Below are positions 34,543 through 43,173 of a stretch of 64,000 bases of DNA, piece by piece. Position 1 is the stretch's first letter. Each line of letters begins with the position of its first letter. Below the pieces are notes generated by a model that saw only the letters and a program-made list of their open reading frames with translations, had not been told where the DNA came from and searched no databases. The DNA is from Sinorhizobium terangae (GTDB lineage Bacteria > Pseudomonadota > Alphaproteobacteria > Rhizobiales > Rhizobiaceae). Made by a program: the position numbers and the translations under genes. The stretch lies in contig NZ_WITC01000061.1 in assembly GCF_009601505.1 (NCBI RefSeq), positions 1 through 64,000 of the forward strand, read 5' to 3'.

Positions 34543-36308
34543 TTCGCCACCTCCTGGCCGTCGCCGACAATCTTGAGCGGCGCCGGCCGTTCCGCCTGCT
34601 GCACGCGTTCCCTGCGCAGCACCTTGCCGAGCACCTCATCCTTTGGACCGAAGGCCTGCATGCGCCCGTCCTGCATCATCAGGACGAGGTCGGTGCTCGC
34701 AAGCGCACTCGGCCGATGTGCGATAACGATGACGACGCCGCCGCGGGCGCGAACGCCCATGATCGCTTCGCTGAGCGCGTGCTCGCCTTCGGCGTCGAGA
34801 TTGGAATTGGGCTCGTCGAGCACGACGAGGAAGGGATCTCCATAAAGCGCTCTGGCGAGCGCTATGCGCTGGCGCTGTCCGGCCGAAAGCGCTGTGCCCC
34901 CCTCGCCGATCTCGGTTTCATAGCCGTTCGGAAGGCGAAGGATGAGGTCGCTGACGCGCGCCGCCGCGGCAGCCGCGACGATCGCCTCGGGCGTCGCATC
35001 GTCGGCGAAGCGGCTGATATTTTGCGCAACCGTTCCCGCGAATAGCTCCACGTCCTGCGGCAGGTAGCCGATGTGCTTGCCGAGAGCATCGCTGTCCCAC
35101 TGGTCGAGAGCCGCGCCGTCAAGGCGCACGGAACCGCGATAGGCCGGCCAAACGCCAAGGATGGCACGGGCGAGCGACGACTTGCCCGAAGCGCTCGGAC
35201 CGATGACCCCGAGCGCGCTGCCGGCACGAACGGTGAAACTGATATCGGTGAAGATCAACCGCTGGGCCGCCGGCGGTCCGCTCGCCAGCCCCTCGACGCT
35301 CAGGCGGTCGCGCGGGGCCGGCAGTGCCAGCGGTGCCACGGCCTCCGGCAGCGCCTTGAGCAGTTCCTTCAGCCGTTGCCAGCTCTGCCTCGCGGCGACG
35401 AGACCACGCCAGTTGCCGATGGCGAGTTCCACGGGCGCAAGAGCGCGGGCGGTCAGGATGGAGCCGGCGATGATGATGCCCGGCGAGGCCTGGCCCTTGA
35501 TCACGAGAACTGCGCCCGCCGCCAGCACACCCGACTGCAACGCCATGCGGAAGACCTTGGAAACCGCGCCGTAACCGTTGCCGATATCGGAGGTGCGACG
35601 GTTCTCCAGGCGGAACTCCTCGTTTCGCCGCTCCCAGAGGTCGGTGAGCCGCCCGGCCATGCCCATGGCCTGAACGACCTCGGCATTGCGCTGCGACGCC
35701 TGGGCGAAGGCATTGCGCAGGCCTCCCGCCTCCGCCGCTTTTTTGGCCGGCGCCTGGGTGCCGCTATTGGTGAGATAGGTCAGAAGCGTGAGGATCAGCC
35801 CTCCGCCGATCGCTATGAAGCCGATGACGGGATGGAAGAGAAAGCAGATGGCGATATAGAAGGGCAGCCACGGCAGGTCGAAAAGGGCGGCCGGACCGGC
35901 GCCCGAGAGGTAGGACCGAACCTGGTCGAAATCACGCAATGCCTGCAGACCATCGCCTTGGATCTTCAGCTTCAACGGTGCCTTGACCAGCGCCCGATAG
36001 ATCCGCCCGCTCATGTTTTCGTCGAGGGCGCCGGCGATGCGCACAAGCATGCGGCCGCGGATCAGCTCGAACGCGCCCTGGAAGCCGTAGAGCAGCAACG
36101 CCAGGAACGAGAGTGCGATCAGCGAGGGAACGCTTCTGCTCGGAAGAACCCGGTCGTAGACTTCAAGCATGAAGAACGACCCGGTGAGATAGAGGACGTT
36201 GACGAGCGCACTGGCGATACCAACGCCGATGAAGGCCGCGCGACAGTCGCGCAACGCTTCCGCGGGATCGATGCTCGTTCGATTTGATGATGCTTTTGAA
36301 TTAGGCAC
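34539..36308 (-). CDS. Type I secretion ABC exporter (PrtD/PrsD family)
   Basis: This 589-residue half-transporter has an N-terminal region of about six membrane helices (residues 25-300) and a nucleotide-binding domain at about 340-570. Walker A is GPSASGKSS, the signature is LSAGQRQRIALARAL, Walker B is FLVVLDEPNSNLD and the switch His is in VIAHRPSAL. There is no N-terminal C39 peptidase or CLD domain, which fits the PrtD/PrsD type that exports proteins with uncleaved C-terminal signals such as RTX repeats. Translation starts at GTG 36308 with GGAGA upstream. The promoter region carries the palindrome shared with the RTX gene. Confidence 0.9.
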   Translation of the reverse strand: MPNSKASSNRTSIDPAEALRDCRAAFIGVGIASALVNVLYLTGSFFMLEVYDRVLPSRSVPSLIALSFLALLLYGFQGAFELIRGRMLVRIAGALDENMSGRIYRALVKAPLKLKIQGDGLQALRDFDQVRSYLSGAGPAALFDLPWLPFYIAICFLFHPVIGFIAIGGGLILTLLTYLTNSGTQAPAKKAAEAGGLRNAFAQASQRNAEVVQAMGMAGRLTDLWERRNEEFRLENRRTSDIGNGYGAVSKVFRMALQSGVLAAGAVLVIKGQASPGIIIAGSILTARALAPVELAIGNWRGLVAARQSWQRLKELLKALPEAVAPLALPAPRDRLSVEGLASGPPAAQRLIFTDISFTVRAGSALGVIGPSASGKSSLARAILGVWPAYRGSVRLDGAALDQWDSDALGKHIGYLPQDVELFAGTVAQNISRFADDATPEAIVAAAAAARVSDLILRLPNGYETEIGEGGTALSAGQRQRIALARALYGDPFLVVLDEPNSNLDAEGEHALSEAIMGVRARGGVVIVIAHRPSALASTDLVLMMQDGRMQAFGPKDEVLGKVLRRERVQQAERPAPLKIVGDGQEVAK

Positions 36309-36722
36309 TGACTGAAATCTCCGCGCCGGCCCATCGGGGCCGCTTAAATTCTGCTGCCCGATCTATCCAGAGGCAGCAATGTAAAGTTGTTCCCCGGGAA
36401 ACAATGATCCCTTCGAAAGCTTAAATATTGACTGCTACCGAGCCGGGCGTGTTTGTCCGCGCCGCTCCACCGCAATCGCGCGCACCCAGCCAATAGAAGG
36501 CCGTTCCCTGGCCCTGGCAGATACAACCTGGCATCGCCGACAAAATGCCCCTTCTATTTTTCCGCACGCAGTGCACTCCTTGGTATGTCCCCGTTGCGCA
36601 TGCACGCTGATAACATCATACCAAATGCGAGGTTGGACGGACAGCGGCACCGATCCTGTGCTATCGGATGAATCGCACATCCCATCTGCCAATCCGACAC
36701 TTTTCGGAACCATCGACCGAAC
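36309..36722. other. Divergent spacer of type I exporter and DUF1275 gene
   Basis: About 410 bp without a gene. It holds the palindrome at 36388-36403 and the start signals of two divergent genes. No other feature is clear. Confidence 0.5.
36388..36403. promoter_or_regulatory. Palindrome TGTTCCCCGGGAAACA upstream of type I exporter
   Basis: This matches 14 of 16 bases with TGTTCCCGCGGAAACA upstream of the RTX gene (21561-21576), differing only by swapped centre bases. It is part of an 18-bp imperfect palindrome TTGTTCCCCGGGAAACAA and lies 80 bp upstream of the exporter GTG. Confidence 0.55.
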
Positions 36723-37466
36723 ATGAAATACTATCTCCGCAACCTGACCGCAAAGGAACGCAACGAGGCGACCGACCACCATCTCGCTTTCTATCTGACA
36801 TTCGTCGCCGGGGCTGCCAATGCCGGCGGCTTCATGGCTGTACATCAATATACGTCGCATATGTCGGGCATCGTCTCGGCGATCGCGGACAACATCGTCC
36901 TCGGTAATATTGCATTGGTTGTAGTCGGCCTTTCCGCGCTCTTTTCGTTCGTTGCCGGCGCCGCCACCTCCGCAATCCTCATCAACTGGGGCCGGCGGCT
37001 GGATCTGCAGGCGGAATATGCGCTTCCGCTGCTGTTCGAGGCAGTTCTGCTTATCTGCTTCGCAATAACCGGGGACCACCTCAGCGAACGTGTCGCCGTT
37101 TCGGCGACGATCATGCTTCTCTGCTTCATCATGGGGCTGCAGAACGCCATCATCACGAAGCTCTCCGGCGCAAGAATCCGCACGACCCATGTGACCGGCC
37201 TGGTGACCGACACGGGCATCGAGATCGGCAAGCTGATCTACTGGAACCGCGACAGCGCCAAGAACTCCAGGCTGCATGTCCGCGCCGATCGCCGGAAGTT
37301 GCGCCTTCTCACGTCCTTGATCGGCCTTTTTCTGGTTGGCGGCGTTTGCGGCGCCCTTCTCTTCAACAAACTGGGCATTTCTGCGGCGCTTTTTCTCGCC
37401 GCTCCCTTGATGCTCATAGCGGCGCTCCCCGTGATCGAGGACGTCCGGTCTGCCTTGAACCGATAA
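36723..37466 (+). CDS. DUF1275 (YoaK-family) membrane protein
   Basis: This 247-residue inner-membrane protein has about six hydrophobic helices. The family motifs YLTFVAGAANAGGFMAVHQYTSHMSG near residues 21-46 and LCFIMGLQNAIITKLSGARIRTTHVTG near 134-160 identify it as YoaK/DUF1275. Function in the family is unknown; some members are linked to sulfur or aromatic compound traffic. It stands alone, divergent from the type I secretion operon. The ribosome-binding site is weak. Confidence 0.85.
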   Translation: MKYYLRNLTAKERNEATDHHLAFYLTFVAGAANAGGFMAVHQYTSHMSGIVSAIADNIVLGNIALVVVGLSALFSFVAGAATSAILINWGRRLDLQAEYALPLLFEAVLLICFAITGDHLSERVAVSATIMLLCFIMGLQNAIITKLSGARIRTTHVTGLVTDTGIEIGKLIYWNRDSAKNSRLHVRADRRKLRLLTSLIGLFLVGGVCGALLFNKLGISAALFLAAPLMLIAALPVIEDVRSALNR

Positions 37467-37508
37467 TGCGATCGCCCTACTGCGCCGGGCATCGCGCAAA
37501 GGGGCACT

Positions 37509-37838
37509 TCAATCCAAGGACAATTGGAAATCCGGAAATGGGACGACCTTGGCCGTAGCCGCTTCCAACGCAAGCTGCTGGCTTTCGATGTTGCCGCCCC
37601 TGCCCCAGGTCGCGGCAAGGCTCATCAATTCATCCATCTCCTTCCTCAGCTTGTGCCACGCCAGAATGTCCTCGGCGTGGGTCGCATTCGTTCGCGGGTC
37701 GTAGAACCGGCTGATGTCCTCAGCAACGTCCTTGCGCGCGGCCTCCAGACGGGCCTTCAGGGCATTGACTTCGTCCTTCACCAGGAAATAGCGCCGCATC
37801 ACTGCAAGAAGCGCAAGATCATTTGGATTGACGCTCAA
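37509..37838 (-). CDS. Hypothetical coiled-coil protein, 109 residues
   Basis: This 109-residue protein starts MSVNPNDLALLAVMRRYF and contains a helical, charged stretch KDEVNALKARLEAARKDVAED that is likely coiled coil. I do not recognise a family. It has no signal peptide or membrane segment. It lies convergent to the DUF1275 gene, followed by 42 bp and the DUF1275 stop. Codon use is similar to that of its neighbours, so I consider it a real gene of unknown function. Confidence 0.55.
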   Translation of the reverse strand: MSVNPNDLALLAVMRRYFLVKDEVNALKARLEAARKDVAEDISRFYDPRTNATHAEDILAWHKLRKEMDELMSLAATWGRGGNIESQQLALEAATAKVVPFPDFQLSLD

Positions 37839-37867
37839 GGATATCCCCCCGTGTCATGACTGCCGAC

Positions 37868-37954
37868 CTACAGCGCCGCGCGTCTTGTCAGATGCGCAAG
37901 GGACGCCGTAGCACTTTGAGTTGCTGCATGTTTTTATCCTTAAACATGCAGCAG
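37868..37954 (-). repeat. RIME-like intergenic element, copy C, shortened
   Basis: This is the inverted counterpart of 2235-2340 and 48595-48699: it begins CTACAGCGCCGCGCGT, continues GTAGCACTTTGAGTTGCTGCATG, and ends CATGCAGCA. About 20 bp of the inner palindrome present in the other copies are missing after TCCTTA. It lies upstream of the hypothetical gene at 37509. Confidence 0.7.
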
Positions 37955-38121
37955 GTCGGACGGCTCGGTACCCCCGCAGCCGCCCCCGGGCCCGCACTCC
38001 ATCACGCGAAACTTTGACGCTTTTCCGGCAGCGGGCAAAAAAATCCCGGCGTGGTGACACACCGGGCCGAAAACCTGCTGGAAAGCTGGAGAAAATCGTG
38101 TCGCCTTGACCGCTTCGCTCG

Positions 38122-38565
38122 CTACTTTTTCCTGTAGATGAGCACTGGGATCGTCGAATGGGTCAGGACCTTCGCGGCGACGCTGCCGAGCACCAGGGCG
38201 CCGACGCCGCCACGGCCGTGCGACGCCATGATGATGAGATCGGCGCCGATATCGTCCGCTTTCTTGATGATCGCACGATAGACCTCATGGCTGCGGGCGT
38301 GATCCGTTTCGCACGGCACGCCGGCACGCTCAGATTTCACCACGGCGGCAGCAAGTATTTCCCCGGCGTGCTGACGGGCCAGCGCTTCATAATCTTCCCT
38401 CGTGCTGGCGAGTTGTTCCGTGTCGGTCGAAAAGAGGTGGAACGGCTCCGTCACGGTCAACACCGCGATCTTCGCTCCGGCCTCCTTTGCAAAGGCGATA
38501 CCGGCGTCCAAGGCGAGTGTGGCAAGCGGCGAACCATCGGTGGGAATGAGAATGTTGCGGAACAT
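38122..38565 (-). CDS. UspA-family universal stress protein
   Basis: This 147-residue protein has a single Usp domain: MFRNILIPTDGSPLATLALD at the N-terminus and the ATP-binding signature ASHGRGGVGALVLGSVAA near residues 112-129, followed by THSTIPVLI. The ATP-type glycine pattern is intact. GGGAGG eight bases upstream supports the start at 38565. Such proteins respond to starvation, low oxygen or oxidative stress. It lies downstream of the DUF475 gene, separated by a GC-rich hairpin, and could be partly read through from there. Confidence 0.88.
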   Translation of the reverse strand: MFRNILIPTDGSPLATLALDAGIAFAKEAGAKIAVLTVTEPFHLFSTDTEQLASTREDYEALARQHAGEILAAAVVKSERAGVPCETDHARSHEVYRAIIKKADDIGADLIIMASHGRGGVGALVLGSVAAKVLTHSTIPVLIYRKK

Positions 38566-38675
38566 GAAAACCTCCCGTTGACTTCGCAATTCAAGCTAAC
38601 CGCACCTCCGCCAGTCACATTGACCCAGATCAATGGTGTAAGCATCGCTCGTTCAAATAGCATCAGGCCACAGCA

Positions 38676-38708
38676 AGACGGCCCGGCGGAAATCCCGCCG
38701 GGCCGTCT
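38676..38708. terminator. GC-rich hairpin after DUF475 gene
   Basis: A perfect 14-bp stem (AGACGGCCCGGCGG, 38676-38689, and its complement 38695-38708) with a 5-base loop lies 25 bp after the DUF475 stop. It has no T-run. It is a likely stop or processing site between DUF475 and Usp. Confidence 0.65.
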
Positions 38709-38732
38709 CTGTTCTAACGCTTGGCCTCGCTC

Positions 38733-39830
38733 TCAGGCCTCGACGCGAAACCGCGCGTCGCGCTCATCCCCACCGGCCTCCGCCTTGCGCCGGTTGTGAC
38801 GGATCGACGACCACAGCGACAGACCGATGAGGCCGGCGCCGCCGAGACCGGTAATGACCTCGGGAATGTGGAACAGCGTCTGGAAATACATCACCACCGA
38901 CAGGATCAGGATCGCATAGAAGGCGCCGTGCTCCAGATAGCGATATTCGTTGAGCGTGCCCTTCTCGACGAGCATGATGGTCATCGAGCGGACATACATG
39001 GCGCCAATGCCGAGACCAATCGCGATGATGAACAGGTTCTGCGTCAAGGCGAAGGCACCGATGACTCCGTCGAACGAGAAGCTGGCATCGAGCACTTCCA
39101 GGTAGAGGAATGCACCGAAACCGCCCTTCGCCGCCGCGCTCATCGTCTGCTGCGAAGCATCGAGCAGACCGCCGACGACCTCGACGATGAGGAAGGTGAG
39201 CAGGCCATAGATGCTGGCATAGACGAAGGTGTGCACGTGCTCGGCTTCGAGCAAGGTCGAGAACGCCAGGATGACGCTCAGGACGAGAGCAATTTCGATT
39301 CCCTTGATCGTCGCGAAGCGCGCCATCTTGCGCTCCAGCCAGGCGATCCAGTGCACATCCTTCTCCTGGTCGAAGAAGTAGGTGAGACCGACCATCATCA
39401 GGAACGTGCCGCCAAAGGCGGCGATCGGCAGATGCGCGTCGTTCATGATGCGGGCGTATTCTTCGGGGCGGATTGCCGCAAGGATGACCGCGTCGATCGG
39501 CCCGATATTGGCGGCGATCACGACGATCAGCAGCGGAAAGACGATACGCATGCCGAACACGGCAATGATGATGCCCCAGGTCAGAAACCGATGCTGCCAG
39601 ACCGGCGTCATGTCCTTGAGCTTGTTGGCGTTGACGATGGCGTTGTCGAAGGAGAGCGAAATTTCGAGGACAGCGAGCACCGCACAGATGAAGAAGACGG
39701 TCATCGTGCCGCTGAATGTACCGGTCGATTGCCATCCGAGCCAGACGCCAAGCAGCAGACCGAGGGCCGTCACGATGAAGGCCCACCTGAAATAACCGAG
39801 TGCGGTCGTGTGTGAACGGGGCTGGATCAT
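38733..39830 (-). CDS. DUF475 (TerC-like) integral membrane protein
   Basis: This 365-residue inner-membrane protein has about nine helices. The motifs LEISLSFDNAIVNANKLK (about 55-72) and LDASFSFDGVIGAFA (about 250-264) are the paired acidic Asp-containing motifs of the DUF475/TerC group, which is linked to metal or tellurite tolerance. TerC relatives help load manganese onto exported proteins in some bacteria; this is known for distant relatives only. Its neighbours (Usp) suggest a role in stress. The ATG at 39830 follows a GGAGG-like sequence in the GC-rich leader. Confidence 0.85.
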   Translation of the reverse strand: MIQPRSHTTALGYFRWAFIVTALGLLLGVWLGWQSTGTFSGTMTVFFICAVLAVLEISLSFDNAIVNANKLKDMTPVWQHRFLTWGIIIAVFGMRIVFPLLIVVIAANIGPIDAVILAAIRPEEYARIMNDAHLPIAAFGGTFLMMVGLTYFFDQEKDVHWIAWLERKMARFATIKGIEIALVLSVILAFSTLLEAEHVHTFVYASIYGLLTFLIVEVVGGLLDASQQTMSAAAKGGFGAFLYLEVLDASFSFDGVIGAFALTQNLFIIAIGLGIGAMYVRSMTIMLVEKGTLNEYRYLEHGAFYAILILSVVMYFQTLFHIPEVITGLGGAGLIGLSLWSSIRHNRRKAEAGGDERDARFRVEA

Positions 39831-40259
39831 GGGCGATCCTCCCCGGCACGATGTGCCTCGGCGACTACGAACGAGAGATCCTCAGTAAGGAAAAAGCGCA
39901 CAGCCGAAGAGGCACATGCGTTGGGCATGGGTTGGGTTTTCATGGTAGCTAATCCGCCGGCTCATTTGCTGGCGGTACCGACATCACGAGAGCGCCGTAA
40001 AACTCTCGCCAGAGGGGCCCGGCACCAAAGTTCATCCCGCGGTTCGATGTCTAAAAGGCGGGACGCCTTTTTACTTAGCGATGCGAAACGTCTCGTCAAG
40101 GGTGGACGCACAGCCGGCGCGCTGTGCCGCCCCGTACCAAGGCGTGCACGCAGTTCTTGAGTGCGCGATAATATGCGCGCCGTTCTGGCGTCTGGATGGA
40201 ACCAAAGGCGGCTCGAACGGGTTTGAATTTCAGCAATAACAACTCTGTGAGGCAATGCC
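39831..40259. other. Spacer between DUF475 and DUF982 genes
   Basis: About 430 bp with no convincing gene. It contains the small hairpin at 40053-40071. Short frames on both strands lack domain matches. Confidence 0.45.
40053..40071. terminator. Small bidirectional hairpin
   Basis: AAAAGGCG (40053-40060), GGA and CGCCTTTT (40064-40071) form a short hairpin with U-rich flanks on both strands. It could end a short transcript, but no gene is visible on either side within 180 bp. Confidence 0.4.
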
Positions 40260-40511
40260 ATGCACAGCTTCTGGTGGGACAAGAGCGTCCAGTTGGAACT
40301 CGGCAACGCAGGCAAATATCGCGACGTGAAGAGCACGCGCGAGGCCGTCGAGTGTCTGATGCTGCGGTGGCCCCATCAGGACGGGCGCGCCCTTGCCGCC
40401 GCAAAACGCGTTTGCCTGCAGGCGCTTGAGGGCAAAGTCAAGACCGAGAAAGCCCGAAGAGCATTTATCAAGGCAGCCGAAGAGGCGCACCTCTCCATCC
40501 GGAGCCAATAG
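40260..40511 (+). CDS. DUF982 small protein, copy 1
   Basis: This 83-residue protein shows the DUF982 pattern: a first strand with FWWDKSVQLELGNAG, then STREAVECLMLRWPHQDGRA, and the helix-rich end CLQALEGKVKTEKARRAFIKAAEEA. DUF982 proteins are frequent, often as tandem copies, in rhizobia; their function is unknown. A GAGG motif lies shortly before the ATG. The next gene at 40757 is a second copy. Confidence 0.75.
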   Translation: MHSFWWDKSVQLELGNAGKYRDVKSTREAVECLMLRWPHQDGRALAAAKRVCLQALEGKVKTEKARRAFIKAAEEAHLSIRSQ

Positions 40512-40756
40512 GCCTTCGCCACTCGGAAGCCTGTGGCTCCGTCACACAAGAGCGTCAGCCCGAAAGTCAAATTCGACCCTCGGAAAACATGATGCCACAA
40601 GTTGTTAAAAGTCGTTCGGCGTAGTCCGGCAGCAGCCGGTCCAAAGGCATTCGGGCCCAACGGGCCAAACCATTTCCAGCACGCGGGATGCGCGGAAACC
40701 CATTCGCTCGTTCCTCACCCCGCGCCTATGCCCCGCTCGGGCAGGAAAGGAAAGCG

Positions 40757-41047
40757 ATGTACGAAATTCCGTGGAAGGCGCCGGTCAGTATCAGCATGCT
40801 GGACGGGAAATGTCGCACGGTCATCGGTCCGCTCGACGCAATGAAGTGTCTGCAGAGCGAGTGGCCCGTTCGAGGCGGCGCCTATTACAGCTATGCGGTG
40901 CGCACCTGCGAGGCGGCACTTAAACGCCAGAAAAGCCCAAGCGAAGCACGCGCGGCCTTCATTTGCGCCTCGCGGGAGGCCTTTCTGACGATCCTCGCAG
41001 GTCAGGCGCCGGAGGACGGAAGCAGTGAATACCGGCCCTTGGAATGA
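40757..41047 (+). CDS. DUF982 small protein, copy 2
   Basis: This 96-residue protein again has the DUF982 layout: IPWKAPVSISMLDGKCRTVIGP, then AMKCLQSEWPVRGGAYYSYA, then CEAALKRQKSPSEARAAFICASREA. The ATG at 40757 follows AGGAAAGG. It shares about a third of its residues with copy 1 at 40260, consistent with an old tandem duplication. No partner genes give a hint of function. Confidence 0.75.
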   Translation: MYEIPWKAPVSISMLDGKCRTVIGPLDAMKCLQSEWPVRGGAYYSYAVRTCEAALKRQKSPSEARAAFICASREAFLTILAGQAPEDGSSEYRPLE

Positions 41048-41149
41048 ATGCGCTCCCATCGGCTCGCCCAATGAGACGGTGCAAATCCCCTGAACTGGGC
41101 CGCCTGGATCGTGAGCGGCTTACCCTGCTGCAACGCGAGGGGGGACCAA

Positions 41150-41929
41150 TCAGGCCGGGTGATGCAGGACGCTGAGGCCGCCATCCACCGTCAGGCAGGT
41201 GGCATTCATGAAGGTGCACTCGTCGGAAATCATGAACAGGGCGGCGCGGGCAATTTCTTCGGCCGTGGCGATGCGGCCGCCCGGATGCAGCTTCATCGTT
41301 TCCGCTTCGGCCGCTGCCGGATCGGGGAAGCTGTTCCAGTAGTCGATCACCTTCCGGGTCCGCACGTAGCCCGGAGCCAGAGCGTTCACGCGGATTCCCT
41401 TCGATGCATATTCGATCCCAAGCGACTTCGTCATGCCGATCAGTGCGTGCTTGGCAACGGGATAGGGGAAGGTTTGCGGGATGATGGTGAAGGCATGCGT
41501 CGAGGCGATGTTGAGGATGACCCCACCGCCCGCCTCGATCATGCCCGGGAGCGCGGCCTTGCAGCAATTCCAGGCGCCTTTCAAGTTTACGTCGAAGCAG
41601 CGCTGCCAGTCCTCCTCGCCCGTCGCCAGCGGTTCCGCGAACACGTTGACGCCGGCATTGTTGACCAGCGCGTTGGGGCGACCGATGGTTTTCTCCGCCC
41701 TGGCAAACGCGGCGGCGATCGCATCGGCATCGGTAATATCGGCCACCGCCGATGAGACCGTGCCGCCCTCGGCCTGGAGCCTTGTTGCCTCCCTTTCCAG
41801 GAGCGGCCCATCACGATCGATCAGGAACAGGCTGGCACCCTCGCCCTGGAAGACCTCGGCCATGGCAAGGCCAATACCCTGGGCGGCGCCCGTTATGACG
41901 ATGCGTTTGCCAGCGAGCCGGTTGCCCAT
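41150..41929 (-). CDS. SDR-family sugar dehydrogenase
   Basis: This 259-residue classical short-chain dehydrogenase has the cofactor motif TGAAQGIG (residues 13-20) and NNAG near residue 85. The catalytic Ser lies in NIASTH and Tyr-x-x-x-Lys in YPVAK around 150. The acidic residue in LFLIDRDG after the second strand suggests preference for NAD. It is downstream of a D-galactonate dehydratase gene, so it may be the sugar 1-dehydrogenase that makes the lactone, or a 2-keto-3-deoxy sugar acid dehydrogenase. The ATG at 41929 follows GAGGAACG. Start residues before MGNRLAGKR are not supported. Confidence 0.82.
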   Translation of the reverse strand: MGNRLAGKRIVITGAAQGIGLAMAEVFQGEGASLFLIDRDGPLLEREATRLQAEGGTVSSAVADITDADAIAAAFARAEKTIGRPNALVNNAGVNVFAEPLATGEEDWQRCFDVNLKGAWNCCKAALPGMIEAGGGVILNIASTHAFTIIPQTFPYPVAKHALIGMTKSLGIEYASKGIRVNALAPGYVRTRKVIDYWNSFPDPAAAEAETMKLHPGGRIATAEEIARAALFMISDECTFMNATCLTVDGGLSVLHHPA

Positions 41930-41967
41930 GATCGTTCCTCCTTCCTGTCGATCTGGCCGTTGTCGCG

Positions 41968-43116
41968 TCACCATTCGGCGACGCTGCCATCCTCGTGGCG
42001 CCAGACCGGATTGCGCCAGCGATGGCCTTCACGCGCACGCTCGATGACATAGGCCTCGTCGACCTCGACACCGAGGCCGGGCCCCTGCGGGATCGACACG
42101 AAGCCATCCTGGTAGCGGAACACCTCCTTGTTGGAGATGTAATCGAGGATGTCGTTGCCAGCATTGTAATGGATGCCGAGGCTCTGCTCCTGGATGAAGG
42201 CGTTGTAGCTGACGGCATCGACCTGAAGGCAGGCAGCAAGCGCGATCGGCCCCAGCGGGCAATGCGGCGCGAGCGCCACGTCATAGGCTTCCGCCATCGC
42301 CGCGATCTTGCGGCACTCGGTGATGCCGCCCGCATGCGAAAGATCCGGCTGGATGATGTCGACATAGCCATCGGCCAGGACAGACTTGAAGTCCCAGCGG
42401 GAATAGAGGCGCTCGCCCAGCGCAATCGGTGTCGACGAATGATTGGCGATCTCCTTCAGCGCTTCCCGGTTTTCCGACAGCACCGGCTCCTCGATGAACA
42501 TCAGCTTGAACTGCTCGAGTTCCTTGGCTAGCACCTTGGCCATCGGCCGATGCACGCGACCATGGAAGTCGACGCCGATGCCGACATGCGGGCCGATCGC
42601 GTCGCGGATGGTGCCGATGGTCGAAACGGCCTTGTCGATCTTCTCGTTGCTGTCGACGATCTGCAGTTCTTCGCAGCCGTTGAGCTTGATCGCCTTGAAG
42701 CCGCGGGCGACGACGTCCCTGGCATTGCGCGCAACGTCGCTCGGCCGATCGCCGCCGATCCAGGAATAGACCTTGATCCTGTCGCGGCATTGGCCGCCGA
42801 GCAACTGGTGGATCGGCTGGCCGAGAGCCTTGCCCTTGATGTCCCATAGCGCCTGATCGATGCCGGCAAGAGCGCTCATGTGCAACGCGCCGCCGCGATA
42901 GAAGCCACCGCGATACATCACGTTCCAGTGGTCCTCGATCAGGAACGGATCCTTGCCGACAAGATAGTCGGCGAGTTCGTGCACCGCCGCCTCGACGGTC
43001 AGCGCGCGGCCTTCAACCACCGGCTCGCCCCAGCCGACAATGCCCTCGTCGGTTTCGATCTTGAGGAACAGCCAGCGCGGCGGAACAATATGGGTGGTGA
43101 GCTTGGTAATCTTCAT
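41968..43116 (-). CDS. dgoD: D-galactonate dehydratase
   Basis: This 382-residue enolase-superfamily enzyme is closely similar to E. coli DgoD. Aligning segments include [69 protein letters not shown] and the C-terminal [16 protein letters not shown]. The metal ligands Asp of VDFHGR, Glu of FIEEPV and Glu of ALGERL, and the general base His of APHCPLGP, are present. It dehydrates D-galactonate to 2-keto-3-deoxygalactonate. It lies between the GntR regulator and the SDR gene on the minus strand. Confidence 0.9.
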   Translation of the reverse strand: MKITKLTTHIVPPRWLFLKIETDEGIVGWGEPVVEGRALTVEAAVHELADYLVGKDPFLIEDHWNVMYRGGFYRGGALHMSALAGIDQALWDIKGKALGQPIHQLLGGQCRDRIKVYSWIGGDRPSDVARNARDVVARGFKAIKLNGCEELQIVDSNEKIDKAVSTIGTIRDAIGPHVGIGVDFHGRVHRPMAKVLAKELEQFKLMFIEEPVLSENREALKEIANHSSTPIALGERLYSRWDFKSVLADGYVDIIQPDLSHAGGITECRKIAAMAEAYDVALAPHCPLGPIALAACLQVDAVSYNAFIQEQSLGIHYNAGNDILDYISNKEVFRYQDGFVSIPQGPGLGVEVDEAYVIERAREGHRWRNPVWRHEDGSVAEW

Positions 43117-43173
43117 GACGTGATGTCCATTGGAGGAAAGGCAAACGGGCGGGCTGCCCGTTTCAGGGGTTGT

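Noticed and set aside
33143-34639. A 498-residue frame overlapping the HlyD gene on the same strand
   Set aside because: It lacks the HlyD motifs and is Arg-rich; it is the out-of-phase translation of the real gene.
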